A stretch of DNA of 11,283 nucleotides from Candidatus Izemoplasma sp. (GCA_029939615.1 JAOZSP010000032.1:1-11283); one strand, 5' to 3'. Positions 1 to 6,923 are shown, counted from the stretch's first letter. Numbers and translations are program-made. Notes: generated from the sequence alone by a model not told the origin.

Positions 1-457
1 CAAATTCCGTTGATAAGTCTTGAACAATCACAACTAATTCGTTAGCAATTCTTCTAGCTAATACAGCATCAGTACTCTCAACACTTAATTGAATAATCAA
101 TGTATTATTCACACTACTTACAGTAATCATATTACGTAAAACAGTATCACTATGATCAATGTCTAAATTACTTCTAAGTTCAGTTAATACACGATTGCTT
201 TCAGCAATCTCTGTATAAGTATCTACTAATCTTTGACCTGTCAATAGATTAGTATAATCTGAATCTCCTTCATTAGTAACTTGTACTATCATACTTGATT
301 CTGCTGTGTATTCATCATCTAATACCATATATGCATATCCTGCAGCTGAAATTAGTCCTATAAAAGTAATAATTCCAATAAGCCACCATTTTCGTAATAT
401 TACTCTTAATAAAGAGAGTAAATCTATTTCTGTTTCTTGGTTTATTTCGTTGTCCAT
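1..457 (-). CDS. Wzz/YveK-type polysaccharide chain-length / tyrosine-kinase modulator protein (partial, C-terminus off the left edge)
   Basis: The 152 visible residues start MDNEINQETEIDLL. A short cytoplasmic N-terminus is followed by one membrane helix (about residues 24-46, with KWW at its start) and an extracellular part containing LLTGQRLVDTYTEIAESNRV (71-90). That layout and motif are those of Wzz-domain proteins (CapA/YveK group), which set polysaccharide chain length and, in Gram-positives, activate a partner BY-kinase. Family members usually have a second helix near the C-terminus and about 220-250 residues; that part lies outside the window. Start choice: an in-frame ATG at 463 directly abuts the GGAGG Shine-Dalgarno, whereas the ATG at 457 has a 6-nt spacing, so 457 is preferred. 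The gene has its own promoter and probably heads an exopolysaccharide operon continuing leftward; the partner genes are not visible. The family call is firm, the exact role inferred. Confidence 0.85.
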   Translation of the reverse strand, partial: MDNEINQETEIDLLSLLRVILRKWWLIGIITFIGLISAAGYAYMVLDDEYTAESSMIVQVTNEGDSDYTNLLTGQRLVDTYTEIAESNRVLTELRSNLDIDHSDTVLRNMITVSSVNNTLIIQLSVESTDAVLARRIANELVVIVQDLSTEF

Positions 458-520
458 AAACATCCTCCATCGTATCAATATAATAGGTTCATATAATATA
501 TATGATATATATCACATTAC

Positions 521-549
521 ATTATACCACACCTTTTGTGTGCTGGTAA
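521..549 (-). promoter_or_regulatory. Promoter of the Wzz-type gene
   Basis: On the minus strand, -35 TTACCA (544-549), a 17-bp spacer and a perfect -10 TATAAT (521-526) lie about 65 bp upstream of the start codon. The spacer holds an inverted repeat CACAC-CTTTT-GTGTG (528-542), placed where a repressor could block RNA polymerase. The leader of roughly 55 nt is almost purely A/T. Confidence 0.6.
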
Positions 550-574
550 AACAAATTGTTAAAAGCGTTTTTAT

Positions 575-608
575 GAATATGACATTTTTAACTAAAAAAG
601 TCATATTC
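575..608 (-). terminator. Hairpin just after the secreted-protein gene, possible weak terminator
   Basis: GAATATGAC (575-583) and GTCATATTC (600-608) form a perfect 9-bp stem, extended after one mismatch by five A-T pairs around a 4-nt loop. It starts two bases past the stop codon of the 611-1411 gene. No T-run follows the stem on the minus strand, so it is not a textbook intrinsic terminator; mRNA 3'-end protection is an alternative. Confidence 0.35.
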
Positions 609-610
609 TT

Positions 611-1411
611 TTAATCATCTATCTCTTCAACATTAAATCCAGTAACATAAATCTCTTCATCTAGTTCTATAAATATTACATTATATTCGTATGTAATTCC
701 TCTATCATCAGTACTTACAGTGTATAAATAATGATTAGTACTTATTTCTTCTATTTCATAATGGAAAACACTATCACTGTTAGGAGCTACTATCTCATAG
801 TCATAATTACAGAAAGTCAAAGGGTATCCTATGAAATATATTTCACAGTATCCTATGATTTCTTCATCACTTTGTGAAATCATATTTACCATAAAATCAT
901 TAATCTCTTCATCAGTTAATTCTAAACTATCTAATACTTCTATTTCATAATATGATATTCCACTTAATGTATATAATCCTTCACTTAATATAATCGCAAC
1001 ACGGAAAGTCCAAGCTGGCTCTCCTGTGCGGTAAGAAGTAGTAATATCATATACTCCTTCTTTTACTTCAGTAAGTTCTAAATCTGTTGATAATGACCAA
1101 GTATTTGTAGGTAATATATCTACAGTACCACTAATACAATACTCTTTAATATTTCCATAAAAATAATCTTTACAAAATTGTTCACTGTATCCAGTTGAAT
1201 AATTTTCAATAACATCAATAAACATATCTTCAGCTATAGCGTCATTAGATGCTGATTGATTATCACAAACTAATGCATCAGGATACTTTTCACAAAAAAG
1301 CATTACTTCTAAGGGATCAATTTCTTCAGGCTTATTACTTAATAGTACAAATAGTATTAATCCAACAATCACAAATCCAATTGATCCAAAAATATATAAT
1401 TTTTTCTTCAT
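611..1411 (-). CDS. Membrane-anchored secreted protein with two copies of a Cys-pair domain (unknown function)
   Basis: This 266-residue protein has a basic N-terminus and one hydrophobic segment (about 4-24). No cysteine follows the segment, so this is a signal anchor or a signal peptide, not a lipobox. The outer part is acidic. Residues about 64-160 and 173-266 are diverged copies of one domain: each has a C-x11-C pair (C80/C92 and C189/C201) in the context C-x(2)-YF-x-G-x(4,6)-C, and each ends in a similar beta-rich stretch (GLYTLSGISYYEI versus EIYVTGFNVEEI). Ahead of them is C40-EKYPDALV-C49, a motif also found in the giant lipoprotein of this window. I do not recognise a named family. 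Start choice: a TTG 15 nt upstream extends the frame, but GGGGG with an 8-nt spacing points to the ATG at 1411. It lies 153 bp upstream of the Wzz-type gene on the same strand, with its own promoter. Confidence 0.8.
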   Translation of the reverse strand: MKKKLYIFGSIGFVIVGLILFVLLSNKPEEIDPLEVMLFCEKYPDALVCDNQSASNDAIAEDMFIDVIENYSTGYSEQFCKDYFYGNIKEYCISGTVDILPTNTWSLSTDLELTEVKEGVYDITTSYRTGEPAWTFRVAIILSEGLYTLSGISYYEIEVLDSLELTDEEINDFMVNMISQSDEEIIGYCEIYFIGYPLTFCNYDYEIVAPNSDSVFHYEIEEISTNHYLYTVSTDDRGITYEYNVIFIELDEEIYVTGFNVEEIDD

Positions 1412-1430
1412 AATTAAAACCCCCAAATTA

Positions 1431-1464
1431 CCAATAATATTATATCACCATATCATATTATTGG
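1431..1464. promoter_or_regulatory. 34-bp palindrome over the promoter, candidate operator
   Basis: CCAATAATAT (1431-1440) and ATATTATTGG (1455-1464) are perfect inverted arms. Inside them, after one unpaired base on each side, ATAT (1442-1445) pairs with ATAT (1450-1453) around CACC/ATCA-like central bases. The palindrome covers the -10 box and most of the spacer, so most of it lies upstream of the expected transcript start. That favours a protein-binding site over an RNA hairpin. Confidence 0.5.
1439..1444 (-). promoter_or_regulatory. -10 box of the 611-1411 gene
   Basis: A perfect TATAAT on the minus strand lies 28 bp upstream of the start codon. No good -35 is seen at 16-18 bp (CTTCCA is the best at 17 bp), so the promoter may need an activator. 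The -10 box sits inside a palindrome. Confidence 0.5.
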
Positions 1465-1620
1465 AAGACAAAATTAAAAATTATAATTAAATCTATATAA
1501 CTCAAAAGATACTAGGTAATTCTACAACATGAAATCTATATCAAAGATACAATAACACTCAACAACTCTAAAACGCTAACCTAAGTCAAATTTACCGTTA
1601 TCTAGTGTATATAGATATCT

Positions 1621-1842
1621 CTAACCAAATAAGCTTTGCATATTATCAAAAGCACCATTAAACATACCAAATAACGCTAAAAAGTATAAAACTAAATAAG
1701 CAACAAAGAAATTCTTAACAGTGTCACTTGTTCTTCTTCTAATAAACATATAAACAGCAAATATAATATTAACAATTGGAATTGATAATATTATTATTAA
1801 TACTAGCCATGCTAGTACACTTAATCGATCTTTTCTAAACAT
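1621..1842 (-). CDS. Small two-helix membrane protein
   Basis: The 73-residue protein has two predicted membrane helices (about 9-34 and 44-61) joined by a basic loop containing RRR (35-37), followed by a short polar tail. The first helix carries a SIPIVNI stretch and the loop is followed by KNFF. From memory, similar PIVNI-plus-KNF patterns occur in a widespread, uncharacterised group of small Firmicutes membrane proteins, but I cannot name a family. The start at 1842 is supported by AGGGGAAG with a 5-nt spacing. A TATACT at 1868-1873 on the minus strand could be its -10, but no convincing -35 accompanies it. It is transcribed away from the plus-strand ATPase gene. Function unknown. Confidence 0.75.
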   Translation of the reverse strand: MFRKDRLSVLAWLVLIIILSIPIVNIIFAVYMFIRRRTSDTVKNFFVAYLVLYFLALFGMFNGAFDNMQSLFG

Positions 1843-1947
1843 AATATCTTCCCCTGTCTTTTTTAGTAGTATAACATAATTTTATGAATATATTATGAAA
1901 GAGAAAAAGATAGTTTTCTTTATTCATAATCCCTTTTTTAAGTTCTT

Positions 1948-2008
1948 CTCCAAATCACTCCGGCAAAATGCTCCAAATCACTCCGGCAAAATGCTCCAAA
2001 TCACTCCG
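1948..2008. repeat. 2.6 tandem copies of a 23-bp repeat, insertion-sequence-end-like
   Basis: The unit begins CTCCAAATCACTCCGG and ends CAAAATG. Copies lie at 1948-1970, 1971-1993 (identical) and 1994-2008 (first 15 bases). The array is clearly richer in G/C than its surroundings and stops immediately before the -35 box of the ATPase gene. From memory, it resembles the repeated transposase-binding sequences at ends of IS21-family elements. No transposase gene and no inverted copy elsewhere in the window were seen, so it would be a solitary end or remnant. Confidence 0.65.
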
Positions 2009-2009
2009 T

Positions 2010-2038
2010 TTGTCTTGCCTTTTTTTAATATATATGAT
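2010..2038 (+). promoter_or_regulatory. Promoter of the AAA_14/DUF4143 ATPase gene
   Basis: -35 TTGTCT (2010-2015), a 17-bp T-rich spacer and -10 TATGAT (2033-2038) lie about 25 bp upstream of the preferred start codon. The -35 begins two bases after the tandem repeat array ends. This position supports a translation start at 2063 rather than at 1895, which would lie upstream of the promoter. Confidence 0.5.
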
Positions 2039-2062
2039 AATCTAGTAGCTAGAGGTGGTTCT

Positions 2063-3355
2063 ATGAACGTAAATTATTTAAATAGAGTAGTTGATAATGA
2101 ACTAAAAATGCAACTTGAAGCAATGGGGGCAGTTTTAATAGTTGGTCCAAAATGGTGTGGTAAGACAACAACTGCTATCCAAAAAGCAAAAAGCATTTTA
2201 AAAATGCAAGACCCAGATAAAAAAAATGCATATTTAGCTACAGCCCAAACAAAACCGTCTCTATTATTAATCGGAGATAACCCACGACTTATAGATGAAT
2301 GGCAAATGGCACCAGTTTTATGGGATGCTGTAAGAACTAAAGTTGACGAACGAAATGAAGAAGGTTTATTCATTCTTACAGGTTCAACAATTGTAGATGA
2401 ATCTACAATTATGCATTCAGGTGCCGGAAGAATTTCTAAAATGATGATGAGACCAATGAGTTTATACGAATCACAAGAATCAAATGGTAAAATATCATTA
2501 CAACAACTATTTAACAATAAAGAGATAGATATTGATGGTATTTCATCATCATTATCTATAGAAGAATTGATTTTCGCAGCTTGTAGAGGTGGATGGCCCT
2601 CAAGTCTTAATAAAAAAACAGAACAAGCTAAGCTATTTGTAGTTAGTTCTTATATTGATAATATTTGTGAGCACGATGTGTCTTCTGTTGACGGAATTAA
2701 AAAAGAGCCAAATAAAATTAGAGCATTATTAAAGTCATATGCTAGAAATATAGCAACATCCGCAACTAATAAAGCAATACTTGCAGATGTAAATGCTAAT
2801 TACAATTTATCAGAGACTTCAATGTATAAATATCTCAACGCTTTAGAAAGAATCTATATAATAGATGATGTTCCCGCATGGAACCCTTCGATAAGATCAA
2901 AAACATCAATAAGAAGTTCCAAAAAGAAAATTTTTATAGATCCTTCAATTGCAGTTGCAAGTTTAGACTTATCTCCTGCTTCGCTAATTCAAGATTTACA
3001 CACTTTTGGATTTATTTTTGAGAATCTATGTATAAGAGATTTAAAAGTATATTCAAATTCTTTAGGTGGTACTATATCATATTACCGTGATCGTTTCGGA
3101 TTAGAGGCTGATGCCGTTTTACATCTAAAGAATGGTAAATATGCTCTAATTGAATTCAAACTCGGAAGTAAGGATATTGAATTAGCAGCAAAACACCTTC
3201 TAAAATTACATGCATTGATTATCATACATAATAATACAAATAAATCTCCAAAACTAAGAGAGCCTGACTTATTAATTGTAATTACTGGTGGCGAAATAGC
3301 ATACACAAGACAAGATGGCGTCAAAATAATACCAATAGGTTGCTTAAAAGAATAA
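2063..3355 (+). CDS. AAA_14 / DUF4143 family ATPase
   Basis: The 430-residue protein has a Walker A motif GPKWCGKT (28-35), a Walker B region RLIDEWQ (75-81) and a sensor-like FILTGST (103-109), then GRISKMMMRPMSLYES (122-137). These are the family hallmarks of AAA_14 ATPases. The C-terminal half matches DUF4143: GFIFENLCIRDL (316-327), then EADAVL (348-353) and ALIEFKLG (361-368). E349-A-D and E364-F-K366 have the spacing of a PD-(D/E)XK nuclease-like core. No cellular role is established for the family. Start choice: the frame is open from 1895, but that extension only translates the 23-bp repeats and precedes the promoter; AGAGGTGG with a 4-6 nt spacing supports ATG 2063. It is the only plus-strand gene between minus-strand neighbours, with its own promoter and strong terminator, consistent with arrival by transfer. 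Confidence 0.9.
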   Translation: MNVNYLNRVVDNELKMQLEAMGAVLIVGPKWCGKTTTAIQKAKSILKMQDPDKKNAYLATAQTKPSLLLIGDNPRLIDEWQMAPVLWDAVRTKVDERNEEGLFILTGSTIVDESTIMHSGAGRISKMMMRPMSLYESQESNGKISLQQLFNNKEIDIDGISSSLSIEELIFAACRGGWPSSLNKKTEQAKLFVVSSYIDNICEHDVSSVDGIKKEPNKIRALLKSYARNIATSATNKAILADVNANYNLSETSMYKYLNALERIYIIDDVPAWNPSIRSKTSIRSSKKKIFIDPSIAVASLDLSPASLIQDLHTFGFIFENLCIRDLKVYSNSLGGTISYYRDRFGLEADAVLHLKNGKYALIEFKLGSKDIELAAKHLLKLHALIIIHNNTNKSPKLREPDLLIVITGGEIAYTRQDGVKIIPIGCLKE

Positions 3356-3371
3356 TAATTCTTTAAAATCT

Positions 3372-3412
3372 AAAACGCCCTTCAATGTAAAGTTGCATTG
3401 AAGGGCGTTTTT
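3372..3412 (+). terminator. Strong intrinsic terminator after the ATPase gene
   Basis: AAAACGCCCTTCAATG (3372-3387) pairs perfectly with CATTGAAGGGCGTTTT (3396-3411) around an 8-nt loop, starting 16 bases after the stop codon. A-runs before and T-runs after the GC core would let it work in both directions. Confidence 0.9.
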
Positions 3413-3472
3413 CATATATAATCACTAACTTTTCAAAAAAAGTATATTGCCATATATTTCGTATCCTAACTA

Positions 3473-3502
3473 TGTGTCCTTTTTATACACAAAAAGGACA
3501 CA
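3473..3502. repeat. Perfect 12-bp inverted repeat
   Basis: TGTGTCCTTTTT (3473-3484) and AAAAAGGACACA (3491-3502) are exact inverted arms around ATACAC. No T-run follows on either strand, so this is not a clear terminator. It begins the hairpin-rich stretch between the ATPase gene and the giant lipoprotein gene. Confidence 0.7.
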
Positions 3503-3520
3503 ATAATCATATACTTAAAA

Positions 3521-3637
3521 CCTTGTTTTACCCCTATAAATAGGAAAGAACCGCCTCTCGGCGGTTCAAGGAAGGGGATGTGTGAATAATAAATTATTCA
3601 CCATGCTATGTAAGGGATAAGTTGCGACTATGTCGCA
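3521..3637. ncRNA. Hairpin-rich, GC-raised intergenic stretch, candidate structured RNA
   Basis: In 346 bp without a protein gene, three further hairpins are crowded together: GAACCGCC-TCTC-GGCGGTTC (3548-3567), GTGAATAA-TAAA-TTATTCAC (3582-3601) and TGCGAC-TAT-GTCGCA (3623-3637). On the plus strand CCTTG (3521-3525) can pair with CAAGG (3567-3571) and CCCCT (3531-3535) with AGGGG (3573-3577), in a crossing order that would be a pseudoknot or two alternative folds. Local G/C is well above background. Strand is undecided. A simpler reading is that, on the minus strand, GAACCGCC/GGCGGTTC followed by TTCTTTCC ends the giant lipoprotein transcript. I recognise no known RNA family. Confidence 0.35.
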
Positions 3638-3701
3638 TTTATATATTACCATATATCATAACAAGATGCAAACCCAAATACTTTTTTATTTTCCTTTTTT
3701 A

Positions 3702-6700
3702 CTATCTAGGAGTATGTTCTACGTATTCGTCACTATCTGGATTCCATAAATATAGTAAGAATAATTTAGTTGTATTAAATGTAGTTTCATCTACTTTACT
3801 TACTAATAAATCATAAGCAGCTTGACTTACTAAGTTACCTTCTAAGAATAAAGGAGCAAGTTCAGCAATACCAACTGTTTCATCAAATACGTCTGTTCCA
3901 TCTATCCAAACTAATACAATCTCAAAGTCTAATGTAGTTGGATCAGGTATTCCAGCAATCATATCTACTGATATAGTTACATATGATGCTTCTGCATCAA
4001 ATGCAGCACTAATATTTAAGAAATCATATTCAGCAAGTGATACATCAGTATTAAATAAAGCAGTAAGTTCAGTAGGATTTGCTTCATAGTAATATCCTAT
4101 TTCTTCTAACATGTTATATGCTTCCATTGTTACAGCGAATCTAGCTAATCTTTCAGCTATTTCATTTACATTATCAGTTTCAGCTTCTGCTGGTAATGTA
4201 ATATCTGCAGTATTTTCAAGAGTAACAGTAAATGTAAACTCATTTACACCTGTAAGAACGTCTTCATATTCGTTAGGTACATAACTAGGATCTTCTAAAA
4301 GCCATGCATTACTTTCGTAAATAATAGTATCTAAGAAGTCAGTTAAATCAATACCAAGTTCTACCCAAGATAAATCACTAGGATCATATAATAGATGTCC
4401 ATTCATACTACCAGCTAAAGTTAAACCAGCAATAATACCATCAAAATCAGGTGCTTCACAATATTCATCAAGAGGATCTACACATTCCCAATCTGAATTA
4501 AATGGGAAATCAATTGTATCAAATCCTAAAAGATAAGCATTTAAATCTGTAATAATATCATCAAACATACTAGCATAAGCTAATCCATCAAATTCAACAA
4601 CTGTTAATATTTCAAAATCTTCTGTTTTAAGTACATCAATATCAGCAGCATTATCTAAATAATATTGATAATCTAAATAACCATCAAATATACTAAGACC
4701 TTCAAATGCATATTGAATATCATCAACATAAATCATATAAGGTTCAAGTTCTAATACGGCAGGACTCCAAATCTCAAAATATAATGCTAAGTTAGGTGCG
4801 GTAGCACTTAACGTTACAACATATAAATCAAATGCAGTTTGTCCGTCATAGATTGCTTTAGCTAATAATTCTAAATCAGCACTAGTTAATGCTTCAAGTT
4901 CAAGTTGTAAAGCATCAAAGTCAATACCCATCATATTAGCAGCAATAATACTTTCATCAAATGGGAAGTATTCTCCACTTGCCAAAGCAGCTTCAACATG
5001 AGGATCTGTAAAGAACTCTTCAACTAAGAATTCAAGTACTTCTTCATCATTAATAGCAGTTTCTAAATCAACTAACATAGGATAAACATAAATATTCATT
5101 AGTGCTTCTACTTGTACATGAGTTAAAGTATCAACAAATGCTTCTAACCCTATAGTTTCTAATGAAAGAACTAAAGCAGCAGCATCAATACCAGCAGCAG
5201 CTAATTCAGATGTATGAGTTATAATTAATTCCGCAACTTCTACTTCTAACATAATATAAGATTCAATTTCCCATAGAAGTTCTCCATGCCAGTAATCATA
5301 TTTAGGATTATCAACAGACCAATAAACGTTACTTTCAATTAACTGTATTTCTTCTGGAGTTAATTGTTTCCAATATTCTACAGCACCCATTGCACGAAGT
5401 TCAACAATTTCAGTAGCAGAAACAAATGGTGTAGTATGAGAAGCTAATTCAGCTTCATAAGTCATAAGAATACTTTCTAAATCATTAGTCCAATAATAAT
5501 TAACTTCAGCAGCTTCAACTAATGCATCTAATATAGCATTCTCTAAAGCAGGTTTAATAACTACTTCAATTAAATCTTCAATTTCATCTTCAGTTAATGA
5601 AGCAAAGAATGCTTCAGTACCTAAGGTACCATCAACCATAGGATCAATAGAAGTTAATAAAACTCCTTCAAGATCATATGTAGCAGTTAATAAAGTATCT
5701 AATTTAGTAATATCAAATCCAGCAGCAGCTAATTCAGTTTCAAATTCAGATAATACCTCATGTAGATGTCCAGCAACATATAAATAATCAAGGTTTAATA
5801 TAATACCGTCAACATCTATAGCATTTAACATTAATTCTACTTCATCAAAATCTTCTTCGATTAACTCATCAATCATTAATCCTAAATCAACATTGTATTG
5901 ACCTAAATCAAATCCGATTTCAGCTTCAAGTTCTTCTTGAAGGTCATAGAAATATAATTGTCCCATTTCACTAAAGAATAATGAAACTAACATTTCTTTA
6001 ATCACTTCAATTTCAATAATGTTTTCTAATGAATCATCAAATTCAAATACAGCCCATGTATTATTAAATCCAACATATCCAAGTTGCTCTAATATTTCAG
6101 GATCTCCATTAGATATACCATCAATAACAATTTCTGGTTGCATGTAAACATGAACACCAGATTCAACTTCATGGAAAATCATTTCAATTTCAACAGTTTC
6201 ACCTTCGAAATCAAAATCTAAAACTCTTTTAATCATGTCTCCTGTTTCAGAATAAATATAACTATCAGTCATAGTTACACCGATATAATGTACTTCATCA
6301 ATATCTTCTGTAACTTCCATATAAAATTCTGTTGTCATTGTTAATGCACTACTAAAATCAATTTGAGCCATTGATAAGGTAATAAAATTAAGATTACCAG
6401 TAGTATCAAAAGCATTAACAATTAAATCAGCTAGTAATTCTTCATCTGTAACAACAAGAACACAAGCGTCTCCTACAACAACATAACCAGGATCACATGT
6501 AAGTGGTACTTCTTCTAGTACACATTCTCCGTCTACTTCTTCATAACCAGTTTCACATACAAGTGGTTCTGTTTCTAGTACACACTCTCCGTCAACTTCC
6601 TCATATCCAGTTTCACAAGTTACAGGTTCTTCTTCTAATACACATTCTCCGTCTACTAATTCGTAACCAGTTTCACAAGTTACAGGTTCTTCGTCTAATA

Positions 6701-6860
6701 CACATTCAGTTCCTTCTAAAGTATATCCAGGCTCACAAACCTGACATTCAGGATCATCAGGATTTTCAAGACAATCTAGTGGATCATCAGGTAATCCATT
6801 ACATGCAGATAACCCAATTGCCATTACCATAGTTAAAAATAATACAGCAAGTTTCTTCAA
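3702..6860 (-). CDS. Giant acidic lipoprotein with Cys-rich and 79-residue repeats (unknown function)
   Basis: The 1052-residue protein has a lipoprotein signal peptide with lipobox LSAC (C20), so the mature form should be lipid-anchored outside the cell. Next comes DPLDCLENPDDPEC (27-39), then five tandem 20-residue repeats (42-141) of the form C-E-x-GY-x(5,6)-C-VL-E, each with a C-x10-C pair. Residues about 145-290 look beta-rich. A helical part follows with four copies of an LT-x(3,4)-[IVL]-E motif, the threonines at 423, 501, 580 and 659. The C-terminal 280 residues again look beta-rich and contain a C-x7-C pair (793/801). It is strongly acidic throughout. Start choice: no ATG fits; AGAGGTG with a 6-nt spacing points to TTG 6860, which begins a standard signal peptide. 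It is divergent from the FtsX-like permease. A surface adhesin or extracellular binding role is possible but unproven. Confidence 0.88.
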   Translation of the reverse strand: MKKLAVLFLTMVMAIGLSACNGLPDDPLDCLENPDDPECQVCEPGYTLEGTECVLDEEPVTCETGYELVDGECVLEEEPVTCETGYEEVDGECVLETEPLVCETGYEEVDGECVLEEVPLTCDPGYVVVGDACVLVVTDEELLADLIVNAFDTTGNLNFITLSMAQIDFSSALTMTTEFYMEVTEDIDEVHYIGVTMTDSYIYSETGDMIKRVLDFDFEGETVEIEMIFHEVESGVHVYMQPEIVIDGISNGDPEILEQLGYVGFNNTWAVFEFDDSLENIIEIEVIKEMLVSLFFSEMGQLYFYDLQEELEAEIGFDLGQYNVDLGLMIDELIEEDFDEVELMLNAIDVDGIILNLDYLYVAGHLHEVLSEFETELAAAGFDITKLDTLLTATYDLEGVLLTSIDPMVDGTLGTEAFFASLTEDEIEDLIEVVIKPALENAILDALVEAAEVNYYWTNDLESILMTYEAELASHTTPFVSATEIVELRAMGAVEYWKQLTPEEIQLIESNVYWSVDNPKYDYWHGELLWEIESYIMLEVEVAELIITHTSELAAAGIDAAALVLSLETIGLEAFVDTLTHVQVEALMNIYVYPMLVDLETAINDEEVLEFLVEEFFTDPHVEAALASGEYFPFDESIIAANMMGIDFDALQLELEALTSADLELLAKAIYDGQTAFDLYVVTLSATAPNLALYFEIWSPAVLELEPYMIYVDDIQYAFEGLSIFDGYLDYQYYLDNAADIDVLKTEDFEILTVVEFDGLAYASMFDDIITDLNAYLLGFDTIDFPFNSDWECVDPLDEYCEAPDFDGIIAGLTLAGSMNGHLLYDPSDLSWVELGIDLTDFLDTIIYESNAWLLEDPSYVPNEYEDVLTGVNEFTFTVTLENTADITLPAEAETDNVNEIAERLARFAVTMEAYNMLEEIGYYYEANPTELTALFNTDVSLAEYDFLNISAAFDAEASYVTISVDMIAGIPDPTTLDFEIVLVWIDGTDVFDETVGIAELAPLFLEGNLVSQAAYDLLVSKVDETTFNTTKLFLLYLWNPDSDEYVEHTPR
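6438..6737 (-). repeat. Five tandem 60-bp units encoding Cys-pair repeats
   Basis: Residues 42-141 of the lipoprotein are five consecutive 20-residue units. Units 3 and 4 share CETGYEEVDGECVLE exactly; units 1 and 5 are the most diverged (CEPGY and CDPGY). Each has cysteines 11 positions apart. Spacing is strictly 60 bp, so unit number could change by slippage or recombination. Confidence 0.85.
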
Positions 6861-6923
6861 AAATAACACCTCTTTCTTTATTTTTATATATATCCAATTC
6901 AATTATACATCGGATTTGTGAAT

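Noticed and set aside
306..614. 102-codon plus-strand open frame
   Set aside because: It is antisense to the start of the Wzz-type gene and runs through that gene's promoter and a hairpin; it has no Shine-Dalgarno and no recognisable protein.
1948..2008. CRISPR array
   Set aside because: The 23-bp units are directly adjacent with no unique spacers, there are only 2.6 copies, and no cas gene is present.
1895..2062. 56-residue N-terminal extension of the ATPase
   Set aside because: It translates the 23-bp tandem repeats, lies largely upstream of the promoter at 2010-2038, and AAA_14 proteins begin near the preferred start.
2074..2517. 147-codon minus-strand open frame, with similar shadows at 3082-3324, 7803-8186 and 8316-8501
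   Set aside because: All are antisense to well-supported genes with clear domain motifs and lack ribosome binding sites.
6503..6832. 109-codon plus-strand open frame with repeats
   Set aside because: It is the antisense reading of the Cys-repeat array of the lipoprotein; its apparent repeats come from the 60-bp period.
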